Positions 22,975-34,823 of a stretch of DNA of 64,000 bases are shown piece after piece. The position numbers and the translations under genes are program-made. Source of the stretch: Hygrocybe punicea (Eukaryota > Basidiomycota > Agaricomycetes > Agaricales > Hygrophoraceae); the NCBI GenBank assembly GCA_963556145.1, contig OY744466.1, positions 186,001 to 250,000 on the forward strand, read 5' to 3'. Within the stretch, counting starts at the first letter, position 1; every line of letters starts with the position of its first letter. Under the pieces are notes generated by a model. It was given only the letters and a program-made list of their open reading frames with translations. It did not search any database and was not told the DNA's origin.

Positions 22975-24417
22975 GATCAATATAGTGAGAGCTGGGAGGT
23001 CTCAGAAAAAGCTTCAAAACAAAGGAAGGTTAGGGGAAATCCAATTTGTGTTGGTTCTATTCCAGAAGAGGGTTGGAAACACTTTTCATAAATTAGGGAT
23101 CTTACAGTTTTGAGGGTCTGGTAGCTCTTCTTCAAGTGGCCAGAGGCCATGATTGTGAACATTCTCCAGTAAGCTGGACATCCAATATTAATCATATCAT
23201 AGACAACAAATGAGCAACACACCAATTAGGAGATGACAACAGGCTCCTATGTTGCACCTTCAAGGCATGGAGAGGTGGGGGGAAATGCCATGCAAAACGG
23301 TGTTGTTTGACATGGTTGAACTTGGATTGAAGCTGAGCTTGAATTTTTAACCTTATTATTCCTAGTTGTTTTCCATGAAACCTTTGGGATTTTCCAAACT
23401 GTAGCTGCACCCACATACACCATACCATCATTGGGTATAGGTCAGAAAAACCTCACATACCTACAAGCAAAATACTTGACAATACCCTTGATACAGTGGG
23501 TAGGGTTACAAAAATATAACCTGAACTGCAACACCTGTGACTGGATGACTGTATGCATGATCGCTATAAGCCGTAGAATGAACCTTGATGTCTATGGACA
23601 CCAGAACTGAACCAGAAGGATACTGGTTATCAAACCAATGACCTCTGATCCCACATAGGAAAGGAACCCGATGTGCTGCTGACCAGTAAGGCAGTAAATG
23701 CACCAGAAAAAGAAACGATGAAGAATGAATCCCCATCCGAAATCCTTTGCCAATGTATAACTTGGAACTGGCAACTCTTTCATCTTCCTTATCCCGAATC
23801 TCCAAACATCTTCTGACCGACACCAAACCCTGTTGCATTCATGGAATATGAAGAAATCTCGCACACCATTTGAGTGTAGGAAATCCACGATCAGTCAACA
23901 ACACCGATATCTGAAATGATATAAATCTATGCCCATTCAAGTGTCCGTAATGACTATAAACTTCTGACACCCAGAACTCCCCTCATCCCCAAAACGCCGA
24001 CCACCTACTCCCCTTCAGACCGACGACCCAACCGAAATGTTATCAAACTATGACATACCTTGAATAACCACCTGGACCCCGACAACCCCTCACTCCTTCC
24101 AACCCCGACACCCTTGATGATTTAATGACAAAGAAACAACAACCCCTGATTATTGAAAATGACAAAAAATGACAAAAAAACAATTGGATGAACCCGGATA
24201 TATTTCTTTTGAAACCCTTGTAACTCAGTAACGTCTTCATGATTCAATGACCTTTGGACTGACATTTTTTCCTTCTTCATGTCTTTGATTTCTTGCCGAC
24301 CTTGATCATGTCGTTAAACTGTCTGTTCTTTCCTTGTATTTTTTTTCCTTTTTCTTTGTTTCCCTTTTTCTTTGTTCTTCCGGTTAATCGGGACGATTCC
24401 CCTTGTTCCGGGGGTAT
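22975..24417. other. Probable 3' internal remnant of retrotransposon family A
   Basis: I find no intact ORF of known type. The last bases before the LTR at 24418 (ccttgttccgggggtat) look like a polypurine tract. The LTR has no target duplication on this side, so this stretch (at least from about 23500) may be the 3' internal end of a 5'-truncated family A element. Frames and stops indicate heavy decay. Confidence 0.4.
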
Positions 24418-26085
24418 TGTTACGTTTCCAACTCCGCTTCCAACCCCGATGCCCATTCCGTTACCCACCATGACGATTCTGCACTGCACACCTTCCTTTT
24501 TCATTTCTTTTTGTCCTTTGTCTTCCTTTCAACGTCATTGTTTCTTCATTTGGACATCCTTGTATTTTCTTATTCTTGTTCTCTTTTTGCCCCTTCTTCT
24601 AGAACAATCCAGACCGACCATGGACATCTCCCACATGACCTTGTTGTACCCGAATAGTCTCCTTGCCGATGGACATCACCGACATTGTCTTTTCCCTTCG
24701 ATATCTTGTTTACGCTATCCCACGACAAACTGATCACAATGGCTGTACTCCCGACACAGCTCATTACCGTAATTGTTATTGGCAGCATTGCCATCACCTT
24801 CCTGATCGGTTTCTACCTTGTTATGATCTATCTTTGGCATCGGCACCGAAACCCTTCCGCCATTGATACTTCTGACTTCCACCTCGACAATATATCGACA
24901 CATAATTGACAATTGCCATTCCCGGATATTTGGTTTCCATATTCGTACCCTGTGCCCACCATTATCCTCCCTGACGATCCGACGACATTCCTCACCTGCA
25001 TGCGAACTCTGAACAATCCCCAATCACAAGACATTTCACTGTTCTCTCTAATCCGACCATCGCCGGAGCATACTCTTTTGGACTTCGACCACAGACCATA
25101 CGACTTCCCAAACAGTGAACCAACCCCTATCGTATATTGTTCGCACGACACCGCTTCAATGCAGTACCCGACGACTTGTTCCCACAGCTTGTCACTCATG
25201 CCATGACTCGAAACCTGGACCCACGTTCATTTATCCTTTTCCATCCATAATCTTGATACCTCCCACACTCGTTTACAATGATACCCTTTCTTGGACGAAT
25301 ACCGACATCAGGTGGACCACATTGTTCCACACACAGGACAAGACACCGCCCCTCGATACGTCATTGACACAGACATCGTCATCCGGTACAGCTTATGCTG
25401 TTCACATGTCTGACCTTGACTAGCCCACTGTCCTAGTTGGTTTTTTCCTCTATACATTCCTTCATTTTCTTTCATACCAACCTTGCCACTATATCCACGC
25501 TACCTCAAGACACTCTCATCACCAACCCCACACTGGACGATACCCATCTTCGACCCGACCGTGCAATGCACTTGCCAAACTGCACACTTGCCCGTTACAG
25601 CAAGTGTAGACCCCGAATTGGCAATTCTGCATGTCACATGATCCGATGACAAATCATCCGAGTCATCCGGACCTCTTCTATCCTCAACGACACCCAGGCC
25701 TCCAGTTGGATCGTGAGAACATCGACATGAGGACGCCTCATGTACGCCTCATGGTGAACACATGGTAGAGTTGGACATGTTGTGGCTTCATGGTTGTATT
25801 TCTATTTACCTCCCCTCAAGACCAGTCATTATATATACTGTTCTTGTTGTTGGTTCGGACTTTTTCTTCTTTTCCTTTCTTTACGTTTAGTCTGGTTCTT
25901 GGGGCAGACTCATCTTGTTTTGGGTAACCCCCACGGCTCGCAATGACACTAGACCTTGACCCCCCCCTGTTAGCAGTGTTGTCTTAGCTGTAAGCAACAA
26001 TGAAAGCTGCTGTTCTCCCCTCTGGAAGCCGATCCCCTGTTAAGTTGATTGTTGCCGGAGCCCGCTGCAGAAGCGATCCGTAACA
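24418..26085 (+). mobile_element. LTR, retrotransposon family A, copy 2
   Basis: A 1668 bp copy with TGTTACG at the start and CGTAACA at the end, closely matching 483-2145 and 34824-36490. Flanks ggtat (left) and catgg (right) do not match, unlike the other two copies. With the purine-rich gggggtat just upstream, this is most simply a 3' LTR of a truncated element rather than a solo LTR. It abuts the end of the KDZ element on the right. Confidence 0.8.
24739..24909 (+). CDS. Small single-pass membrane ORF inside LTR family A (copy 2)
   Basis: Same 56-codon frame as at 800-970, with the start, length, hydrophobic segment and WHRHRNP turn unchanged. Differences from copy 1 are a few substitutions, mostly outside the hydrophobic part (for example PSAIDTSD in place of PPAIDTPD). 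No function is known. Confidence 0.35.
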   Translation: MAVLPTQLITVIVIGSIAITFLIGFYLVMIYLWHRHRNPSAIDTSDFHLDNISTHN

Positions 26086-26239
26086 CATGGTATGCAAAAC
26101 ATGAACACCCTGCGGTGAGTAGTCAAGCTCTGGCCAGGATGGCGAGAACTCAGTCATGTTGTGGAAATGTGAGACACGAAATGTGGATTTGGTAATGCAG
26201 CTGTAGTCATAACAACTCTGCCCATCATTGAGATTTGAA

Positions 26240-26560
26240 GTTAACAAATAGAATTCAATCCGAGATAGCTACTACAAAATCTGTTAACCCAGCCACATCT
26301 TGTTCAATCTCATCGTCATCCACAGTGAAAGCGTGATCGGCCACCCAATCCTCAACTAAATGATCAACTCACTGAGGTCCATAGCGTACATCTGAGGCAA
26401 CATTGATGAGCCCATACTGTACCCCCACTCCCTGGAACACCCAAAAATCCACCCAATCATTCAATTCGATTCAAATGGTGTATGCTCACAGAATTGACCA
26501 TGGACCGCTTGCTCCAGTGCTTGCGCAACTCCTCAGCAAGTGGGGGATCCATGATGTTCA
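26240..26560 (-). pseudogene. KDZ transposase gene, extreme C-terminal part
   Basis: Reading minus-strand from 26560, the frame continues from the segment right of the hAT-like insertion: LNIMDPPLAEELRKHWSKR, then MVNSVSIHHL. This fits the end of KDZ proteins. Beyond it is an acidic stretch (VDDDEIEQD). It is separated from the rest of the gene by the insertion at 26569-27807. Confidence 0.5.
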
Positions 26561-26568
26561 AGTGCGTT

Positions 26569-27807
26569 TAGTGTTGCTGTAGTTCTGTTCCGAACCTAGC
26601 CGAACCCGGTTCAAACCCCGAACCGAACCCTAGGTTCAGTCTAAGTTCAGCCAAGTGCTGAACTGGACTGTGGGTTCAGTTCCGGGTTTCGAGGCCTGCC
26701 GGATTTCCTGAACGGCTCCAAACCGTGTCCAAACCGCGAACACAGATATTTTTAAGGTATTTATTTCATTTGTTTTTCGTATTTCTTTACTTACTTTTTC
26801 GTGGTAAACAGTATCATGTGACCATTACACGTAGGTTTTCCTCACCAACACCGCAACAACGCAAGGCCAATGAATGTGACACAATGTCGCATTCATGAAC
26901 ACAGGTAAGTCTCATAAAATTTCTTAACTTTACTAATATTATCTGCCACAGGCAACTTGACCGCGACCACATCGCGAGCACACGACCCGGCACAACATGG
27001 ATCCCAATGCCAACACAATGCCAATGGATGCGGGACAGCCGCAACACCACCACCACCACCAGCAGTGGCAACAGCAACGGCATCAACGACGATGGCAACG
27101 GCCATCAGCAGCGCCGGCAGCAGCAGAAGCACCTGCAACAGCAGCAGCAACGCCAGCAACAGCAGCAACGCCAGCAGCAGCAGCTGTGGCAGCAACACCA
27201 CCGCGACCATACCACCACCCGAAGAGGACAACAGCAGCAGTGCTGGCAGCAGCAGCAGCTGCTGCTGCTGCACCAGACCATCCAATGCCAATGGACACGG
27301 GACAGCCGCAACACCACCACCACCAGCAGCGGCAAGGCAACGACAATGGCGACGGCCAGCAGCAGCAGCAGCAGCAACAGCGGCAGCGGCAATGGCGACA
27401 ACAGCAGCAGCAGCAGCCGTGGCAGCAACACCACCACAACCATACCACCGCCCTGACAAGGACAACGGTTGGCAGCAGCAGTGCCGGCAATGCCACGCAG
27501 GGACCAGGGGACAAGACCCCCTGTCCCTCCACATCCCTTGGGGACAGGGCTCCCCCACACCCATCTACCTCGTGAAGTGCAGCGCCGTATCTATTGATAC
27601 GTGCCTGCCATTCGCGAGGAGAACGGATGGGGTGAGCCCACCTCGGTCTGGGTTTCAGACCGCGTCTGAACCCAGACCAAACGCGAAGAGACGGTTCGAT
27701 GCCATCTGGGTTCGGGTTTGGCCATGCGCCAAACCGGACCCGAAGTTCAGTTCACAGTTCCGCCAAAAAGGGTCAGAACCGGACCGAACTGAACTTTGGC
27801 AACACTA
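26569..27807. mobile_element. Non-autonomous hAT-like element with CAG/CAA-rich core
   Basis: Ends are TAGTGTTGC and GCAACACTA. The 8 bp agtgcgtt flanks both sides (26561-26568 and 27808-27815). An 8 bp duplication and TAGNG-type tips are hAT hallmarks. Subterminal regions are dense in gaacc and ggttc words. The core (about 26990-27560) is a CAG/CAA/CCA trinucleotide-rich tract that is open in several frames but looks non-coding. It is inserted in the 3' part of the KDZ gene. Confidence 0.8.
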
Positions 27808-27815
27808 AGTGCGTT

Positions 27816-28736
27816 ATGGTTTCTTCCATGTGAATCATTTCATTGTGAATAGCTGTGCGTAGACATGGAATTTCAACATTCAAACATGCAATCTCTGAAT
27901 GAGCTTGAGATAATTGCAAGTACTTGACTGTAGCTTCACGATGTGCTGGTTGAGCCCAAGCTGCAGTGTGGATGTCAGTTCATGAATAACGAAGAATGTT
28001 GAATTCAGCCAGAAAGCCATAATCAACAATTTCTTTCCAGGTTAGTGCTGGGCGGGAAATTTTGGCAGCTTTGGTGTTGTATTCAGTAAGTGTCTTTTGA
28101 ATGGCTTCAGAGCGCCATTGAAGTGCTCTTGAAATGTGTTGCCACATTTTGTAACCTAAACTGATTTAATCAAAGATGAAATATCATGGAAATCAACCCC
28201 ATACCAGTGCCGGACATATTGAGTTTTGTCAACTCAAAAAGTCGCTGTATTACGAGACGTTCAAGCTCATCCAAAGCTTGGTGATATTGCCGGTGAGTGA
28301 TTTCTCATTTTACCTCCTGGTATTCAGGGGATGATGGTTGCCAATGATCACCAATGAGATCAAGCTGATTTTCCAAACCTGCGACAAGTGTTTCAGAATT
28401 TTGAAGCTTCACATACATTGAATCAACCATATGTTGCACTTGTCAAATAGCAGCGGGCAAATTTTGTACCACGGTGTCACTGAAGACTCGATGAACTCCC
28501 CCTTGGGCATTGTCCCAATCCATTCTGGGGAACAGTATGACATTACTGGTTGCATGTGATTGTGCATAAGTACTGACTGGCATTGAGCGAGATCGTCGAG
28601 GGCATCAACATAACAAAATTGAAGCAGATATTCAGCAGGCTCCTCCTTCAAGCTCTCCAAATATCATTGCTCTTGCTCAAGGTATCCCTCAAAATCTGCA
28701 TCTACAATATTGAGACCCTCCCGTAGTTTCTGGAGG
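27816..28736 (-). pseudogene. KDZ transposase gene, C-terminal half
   Basis: Minus strand. Starting at the fold-back insertion point it reads DLQKLREGLNIVDADFEGYL, a TGA stop (28666-28664), then YLESLKEEPAEYLLQF and YVDALDDLAQCQ. Further on (28150-27830) come RALQWRSEAIQKTL, LTWKEIVDYGFLAEFNILR, a TGA, and AWAQPAHREATVKYLQL. This order is characteristic of the C-terminal half of agaricomycete KDZ transposases. The block is continuous with 36591 onward once the fold-back element is removed. It is disabled by stops and two insertions. Confidence 0.75.
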
Positions 28737-29559
28737 TCTGGAGTCACTTCAGGCTACCCCCAAACCTGAACAACTAGTTACAACTCACCTCTAGTACTGA
28801 ACCATCTACATGTTGGTAAAAGTACTGGGCAGCCCTGGGACGAAACCATTGTCCCTGGGACGATACGTTGGGACGTCCCATTGTCCCTGGTCCGGTGTAT
28901 GGGATGGCCCATGGGACGACATTTGGTGTTGTGGGATGTCCCATGTCCCATGGGACATCCCACACATAAGGGGTGTCTGGGGGCATTTGGGACGTCCCTT
29001 CTGTAGCTATTCAATAGAAATCTCAGAGTGATGACAGCATCTAATTATAAATTTCCAGGCCTTGTCATGGCCACTATGGGTACCATGGGTGCTATGGCAT
29101 AGTATAAGATTGTATATACTTATTCTTTTGAGAGTCACAGAGCTGATTGTCCTTCAAGGTCAGTGGCAGGGTGTGGAGATACAGCAGTTCTTTCCACATA
29201 TAAAGACAGAACGAGTGGGAGAGGAAAAGTGCTGGAGATGTTGGGTATTGAGATGGGATTGAGGGGGAGGATTGAGGGTGTGCTTCTAGTAAACCAATCC
29301 CTTGTGCATGTGGCAAGCTGAAGCTTGTAGGGGAGTAAGTGAGCAGAGCATGCATGATATACAAAGAAAAGTAGGGCTACATATGCAGAGGAGGCTGAGC
29401 TGAAAATTAAACACGTGTATTATGAAGACCTTTTGATCAGGATATCAGTGGTTATTACATTATGGGCTGTGCATACAATGGCTGACTGGGAAGCAGATGC
29501 AGAGGAGAGATCTGAAATTAGAGTGTGTCTTGAGGACAGTGGACTTGGGTAAGGAGACA

Positions 29560-30090
29560 TCTCACAGAGGTTTTATTGGGACATCCCACAGGCTCATCTG
29601 GGATGTCCCTGTCAGCTTGCAGCTGAGGCTTTCAGACATCCCTGTCATCTTGTGTGACATCCCACCAAGGCTTTCGGATGTCCCACAGCCTTGTCTGGGA
29701 CATCCCTGTCAGCTTGTGGGACATCCCACTGAGGCTTTGGGATGTCCCACAGACTTGTCTGGGATGTCCCTGTCAGCTTGTGGGACATCCCTACCAGCTT
29801 GTGGGACATCCCACCGAGGCTTTGGGACATCCCACAGCCTTCTCTGGGACGTCCCTGTCAGCTTGTGGGACGTCCCAGCCAGCTTGTGGGACGTCCCTGC
29901 CAGCTTGTGGGATGTCCCTGTCAGCTTGTGGGACATCCCACCGAGGCTTTGGGATGTCCCACGGCCTTGTCTGGGACATCCCTGTCAGCTTGTGGGACGT
30001 CCCACAGCCTTGTCTGGGACGTCCCTGTTAGCTTTTGGGATGTCCCACAGTCAGTTTGTGGGATGTCCCACAACCTGGTGTGGACATCCC
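29560..30090. repeat. GGGACRTCCC tandem array (left arm)
   Basis: More than fifteen copies of the near-palindromic decamer gggacatccc/gggatgtccc, spaced by short spacers such as tgtcagcttgt and accgaggcttt. The right arm counterpart (about 34020-34170) has only a handful, so the array has expanded or contracted since the arms formed. The peptide ORFs over it are by-products. Confidence 0.8.
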
Positions 30091-30529
30091 AATGTACAGG
30101 CTTGTGGGACTGCCTGCTTGCTCAGCGTCTGCTAAGTCATACAATAATAATCATTCCAATCCACATCTTACATAATTTTAAATAATTTACATTTAGCAAC
30201 TACTTAAAATAGATATAGCAAATCAAATAATTATTTTACCTAAATACATGGTATTCTACTTATCAGGGGAGAGGCAGGGAGGTGGAGGTGGAGGAGAGGA
30301 CAGGAGAGGGGGCAATGGCAGGGGCAATGGCAGGGGGTGGGCAAGGGGAGAAGGACAGGAGGTGGATGGGAGGTGGATGGGAGGTGGGGGTGGCAGGGGG
30401 CAGGAGATAGGCAGGGGAGAAGGGGCAGGTTAGGAAGGGACAGACTAGGAGACAGTCAGGGGGAGAATGGAAAGGAGGAGGGAGGAGGGGGAGGGGAAAG
30501 GAGGGGAAAAACCAACAAAATTACACACC

Positions 30530-30598
30530 GGTGTTCCCTGGTGTCCACACCCCTCCGCGTCCTCGCCCTTGTCCCCCTCCTCGTCCTCGTCCCCGTCC

Positions 30599-30630
<32 letters not shown>

Positions 30631-31430
30631 CCCTTCCCCGTCGTCCTCGTGTTTGTCGATTGCGTCCCTGTCCCCATCCTCGCCATCGTCCCGTACCCGT
30701 TCTCGTCGTCCTCGTCCTCGTCCCCATCCCCGTTGCCCTCGTCCTCGTCGTTTTCGTCCCTGTCCCTGTCCCTGTCCCTGTCCCCGCCGTCCCCGCTGTC
30801 CTCGCTGTCCTCGCTGTCCTCGCTGTCCCCGTCCTCGTCGTTGCCGTTGCCGTTGTCATGGTCCCAGTCCCCGTCGTTGTCGTTGTCGTCCTCGTCATCC
30901 CTGTTGCCGCCATCCTCGTTGTCCCGGTCTCTGTTGTCCTCGTCATCCCGTTCCCTCGTCCCGGTCATCCTCGTTTCCGTCGTCCATCGTCCGTTGCCCC
31001 CGTCCCCATTCCTGTGCTCGCTGCCCCCGTCGCCATCCTCGTCGTCGTCCCCGTCGTCCCCGTTGCAGTTGTCCTTGTTGTCCCCGGCTCCGTGGTCGTC
31101 GTCCCGTTCCCCCGTCCCGGTCGTCTTCGTTTCCGTCATCCGTCGTTCCCGTGCCCGTGCCCACTGTCCTCGTCTTTGTTGCCCCTGCTCGTCGTCGTCT
31201 TCCTGTTGTTGTGGTTCCCGTTCCCATTGCCGTCGTCTTCCCCTTTCACGCCGTCGTCACGTTTGTTCGTTTACCCCGTATTCCTCATTCTCGTCGTCCC
31301 CGTTCTTGCTGTCGTGGTCGGCCTGGGTTGTCCCCGTTCTGGGCTGTGTCCTCCCTCCTTGTCGCCCGCATCCGCGTCCGCTTGTTGGCCTTGTTCGCGT
31401 TCATTTGGCGCGAGGGTGCGGCAAAAAAAC
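30530..31430. repeat. GC-rich low-complexity tract, left arm (cgtcctcgtccccgtc type)
   Basis: A trinucleotide-like array of cgt, cct, ccc and gtc, open in nearly every frame on both strands. The mirror copy is at 32530-33600. On the minus strand it could extend the small ORF that starts at 31617, as an Asp/Glu/Gly/Asn-rich tail, but no single frame is clearly favoured. Confidence 0.7.
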
Positions 31431-32345
31431 CTAAAACTGTTTATTATTAATAATTAGTTAGTAGAATAAATGAAAAAGATAAATGGACGACTTACCTGGG
31501 GTGCTCTGGCATCCGCACCCGTTGTTGCGTCGTTGTTGAAAACGACAAGTCTTGTTGAACTCGTGCACAAGACTTTCAACCGGAATTTGCCGATGTCCCA
31601 AACGGGGTCGAGTTGCCATATAGGGAAGGGTGGCTGGATTTTCTTATTATTATTACATGTACTACAACACCTCAATGGCCAGGGCAAGACCCTGAAGAGA
31701 TGTAGGTATGATACACCTACCCCAAGGGGAGTTTATGCATTTTATTTCATTTTATATGTGGAGATATTCACCATGCATTTTATGCCTCTGCCAAAATTGG
31801 ACCCTTAAACAGCTAACTTTGCGAGTACACGTCTGAAAAATCTCAAATTAATTCTAGGAGTGCTAGGTAAGGTATAAATTGTGTTCCAGACAAGTGCCTG
31901 GTAGTTGGTGGTGCAGGGAATGTGTTGTAGCCAAAATATGATGAACTTGTCCCTCACATTCCATTCATGATTATGTGTGCTTATACGGACTTTTGATTGT
32001 CTAGCCACAATGCAAAGATCCAACTCCATTTTGGCTACAACACATTCCCTGCACCACCAACTACCAGGCACTTGTCTGGAACACAATGTATACCTTACCT
32101 AGCACTCCTAGAATTAATTTTAGATTTTTCAGATGTGTACTCGCAAAGTTAGCTGTTTAAGGGTCCAATTTTGGCAGAGGCATAAAATATATGGTGAATA
32201 TCTCCACATATAAAATGAAATAAAATACATAAACTCCCCTCGGGGTAGGTGCATCATACCTACATCTCTTAAGGGTTTTGCCCTGGCCATTGAGGTGTTG
32301 TAGTACATGTAATAATAATAAGAAAATTCAGCCACCCTTCCCTAT

Positions 32346-32680
32346 ATGGCAACTCGACCCCGTTTGGGACAGCGGCAAATTCCGGTTGAAAGTCTCGTGC
32401 ACGAGTTCAACAAGACTTGTCGCTTTCAACAACGACGCGACAACGGTGTGGATGCCAGAGCACCCCAGGTAAGTCATCCATTTATCTTTTTCATTTATTC
32501 TACTAACTACTTAAATACTTTTAGGTTTTTTTGCCGCACCCTCGTGCCAAACGAACGCGAACAAAACAAGCAGACGCGGATGCGGGCGACAAGGAGGGAG
32601 GTCACAGCCCAGAACGGGGACAACCCAGGCCCACCACGACAACAAGAACGGTGACGACGAGAATGAGGACGACGGGGTAA
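32346..32680 (+). CDS. Candidate intron-containing ORF of the fold-back element (right arm copy)
   Basis: An ATG at 32346 opens MATRPRLGQRQIPVESLVHE and continues to APQ, followed by a canonical intron (gtaagt donor after 32468, tactaac branch site, tttttag-like acceptor near 32523). The next exon is Arg/Lys/Asp-rich and runs into the GAC/GAG tract, where the frame stops within about 130 bp. The left arm carries the same start (31617, minus), intron and branch site, with a one-base difference before the donor. Conservation of all splice signals in both arms is suggestive, but the product resembles nothing known and may be a shared non-coding leader. Confidence 0.35.
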
Positions 32681-33414
32681 ACGAACGAACACGACCACGG
32701 CGCGAAAGGGGAAGACGACAACGGGAACTGGGAACCACGACAACGGGAAGACGACAACGAAGATGAGGATGACGAGTAGGGCAGCGGGCATGGGGACCGG
32801 GACGACGACCGGGAGGGGGAACGGGATGACGAGGACCACGGAGCCCGCGACAACAAGGACGACGGCAACGGGAACGACGAGCACGACGGGGACGACGACC
32901 AGGACGACGACCAGGACAGTGAGCACGGGAACGGGACGGGGACAACGGACGACGGAAATGAGGACGACCGGGACGAGGGAACAGGACAACGAGGACAACG
33001 GACCCAGGACAGCAAGGATGACGCAACGGGGACAACGAGGACAACGGGGGCGACGGGGGCGACGAGGACGATGGGGACGAGGACGACGAGGACGGGGACG
33101 ACATCGAGGACGACAACGAGGACAGCGAGCACGGGAACGGGGACGGGGGCAATGGACGACGGAAACGAGGATGACCGGGACGAGGGAACGGGATGACGAG
33201 GACAACGAGACCGGGACAGTGAGGACGACGGCAACAGGGACGACGAGGACGACAACGACAATGACAACGACGGGGACTGGGACCACAACAACAGCAACGA
33301 CGGCAATGGCAACGACGAGGACGGGGACGGTGAGGACAGCGAGGACGGCAGGGACGGCGGGGACGGGGACGGGGACAGGAACGAAAACGACGAGGACGAG
33401 GGTGACGGGGACGG

Positions 33415-33447
<33 letters not shown>

Positions 33448-33600
33448 GAATGGGGACGGGGACGACGGCGAGGACAGGAACGGGGACGAAAACGACAAAC
33501 ACGAGGACGACGGGGATGGGGACGAGGACGAGGACGACGAGGATGGGGACGGGGACGAGAACTGGGACAAGGCCGAGGGGTGTAGACACCAGGGAACACT
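32530..33600. repeat. GC-rich low-complexity tract, right arm (gacgaggacgacgg type)
   Basis: Inverted counterpart of 30530-31430 and about 170 bp longer. It is dominated by gac, gag, gga and acg triplets. All-frame openness is a composition effect. Confidence 0.7.
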
Positions 33601-34823
33601 GGTATGTAATTTTGTTGGGCCCTCCCTTTCCCTCCTTTCCCCTCCCCCTCCTCCCTCCTCCTTTCCATTCTCCCCCTGACTGTCTCCTAGTCTGTCCCTT
33701 CCTAACCTGCCCCTTCTCCCCTGCCTATCTCCTGTCCCCTGCCACCCCCACCTCCCATCCACCTCCTGTCCTTCTCCCCTTGCCCACCCCCTGCCATTGC
33801 CCCTGCCATTGCCCCCTCTCCTGTCCTCTCCTCCACCTCCACCTCCCTGCCTCTCCCCTGATAAGTAGAATACCATGTATTTAGGTAAAATAATTATTTG
33901 ATTTGCTATATCTATTTTAAGTAGTTGCTAAATGTAAATTATTTAAAATTATGTAAGATGTGGATTGGAATGATTATTATTGTATGACTTAGCAGATGCT
34001 GAGCAAGCAGGCAGTCCCACAAGCCTGACATTGGGATGTCCACACCAGGTTGTGGGACATCCCACAAACTGACTGTGGGACATCCCGAAAGCTAACAGGG
34101 ATGTCCGAAAGCCTCAGCGACAGGGACATCCCAGACGAGCCTGTGGGATGTCCCAATAAAGCCTCTGTGAGATGTCTCCTTCTGTCCTCAAGACACACTC
34201 TAATTTCAGATCTCTCCTCTGCATCTGCTTCCCAGTCAGCCATTGTATGCACAGCCAATAATGTAATAACCACTGATATCCTGATCAAATGCTCTTCATA
34301 ATACACGTGTTTAATTTTCAGCTCAGCCTCCTCTGCATATGTAGCCCTACTTTTCTTTGTATATCATGCATGCTCTGCTCACTTACTCCCCTACAAGCTT
34401 CAGCTTGCCACATGCACAAGGGATTGGTTTACCAGAAGCACACCCTCAATCCTCCCCCTCTTTCCCATCTCATTACCCAACATCTCCCTCTCCCACTCCT
34501 TCTGTCTTTATATGTTGAAACAACTGCTGTATCTCCACACCCTGCCACTGACCTTGAAGGACAATCAGCTCTGTGACTCTCAAAAGAATAAGTATATACA
34601 ATCTTATACTATGCTATAGCACCCATGGTACCCATAGTGGCCATGACAAGGCCTTGAAATTTACAACTAGATGCTATCATCATCCTGAGGTTTCTATTAA
34701 ATATCTAGAGAAGGGATGTCCCAAATGCCCCCAGACACCCCCACAACACCAAATGTTGTCCCATGGGCCATCCCATACACCGGACCAGGGACAATGGGAC
34801 GTCCCAACGTATCGTCCCAGGGC

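Noticed and set aside
26957..27808. ORFs of 150-280 codons encoding poly-Gln/Ala/Ser/Cys
   Set aside because: CAG/CAA repeat core of a hAT-like element. Several frames on both strands are open, with no conserved domain.
29497..30185. ORFs with repeated DVPVSLWD-like peptides, considered as a repeat protein or CRISPR-like array
   Set aside because: They translate the GGGACRTCCC tandem array. Spacers are themselves repetitive and variable in length, so it is not a CRISPR array and not a credible protein.
30248..33884. Many long ORFs (up to about 420 codons) in several frames over the arms of the fold-back element
   Set aside because: The region is a low-complexity triplet-like tract, open in nearly all frames on both strands. 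Products are monotonous Ser/Pro/Arg/Asp or Gly/Thr strings without domains.
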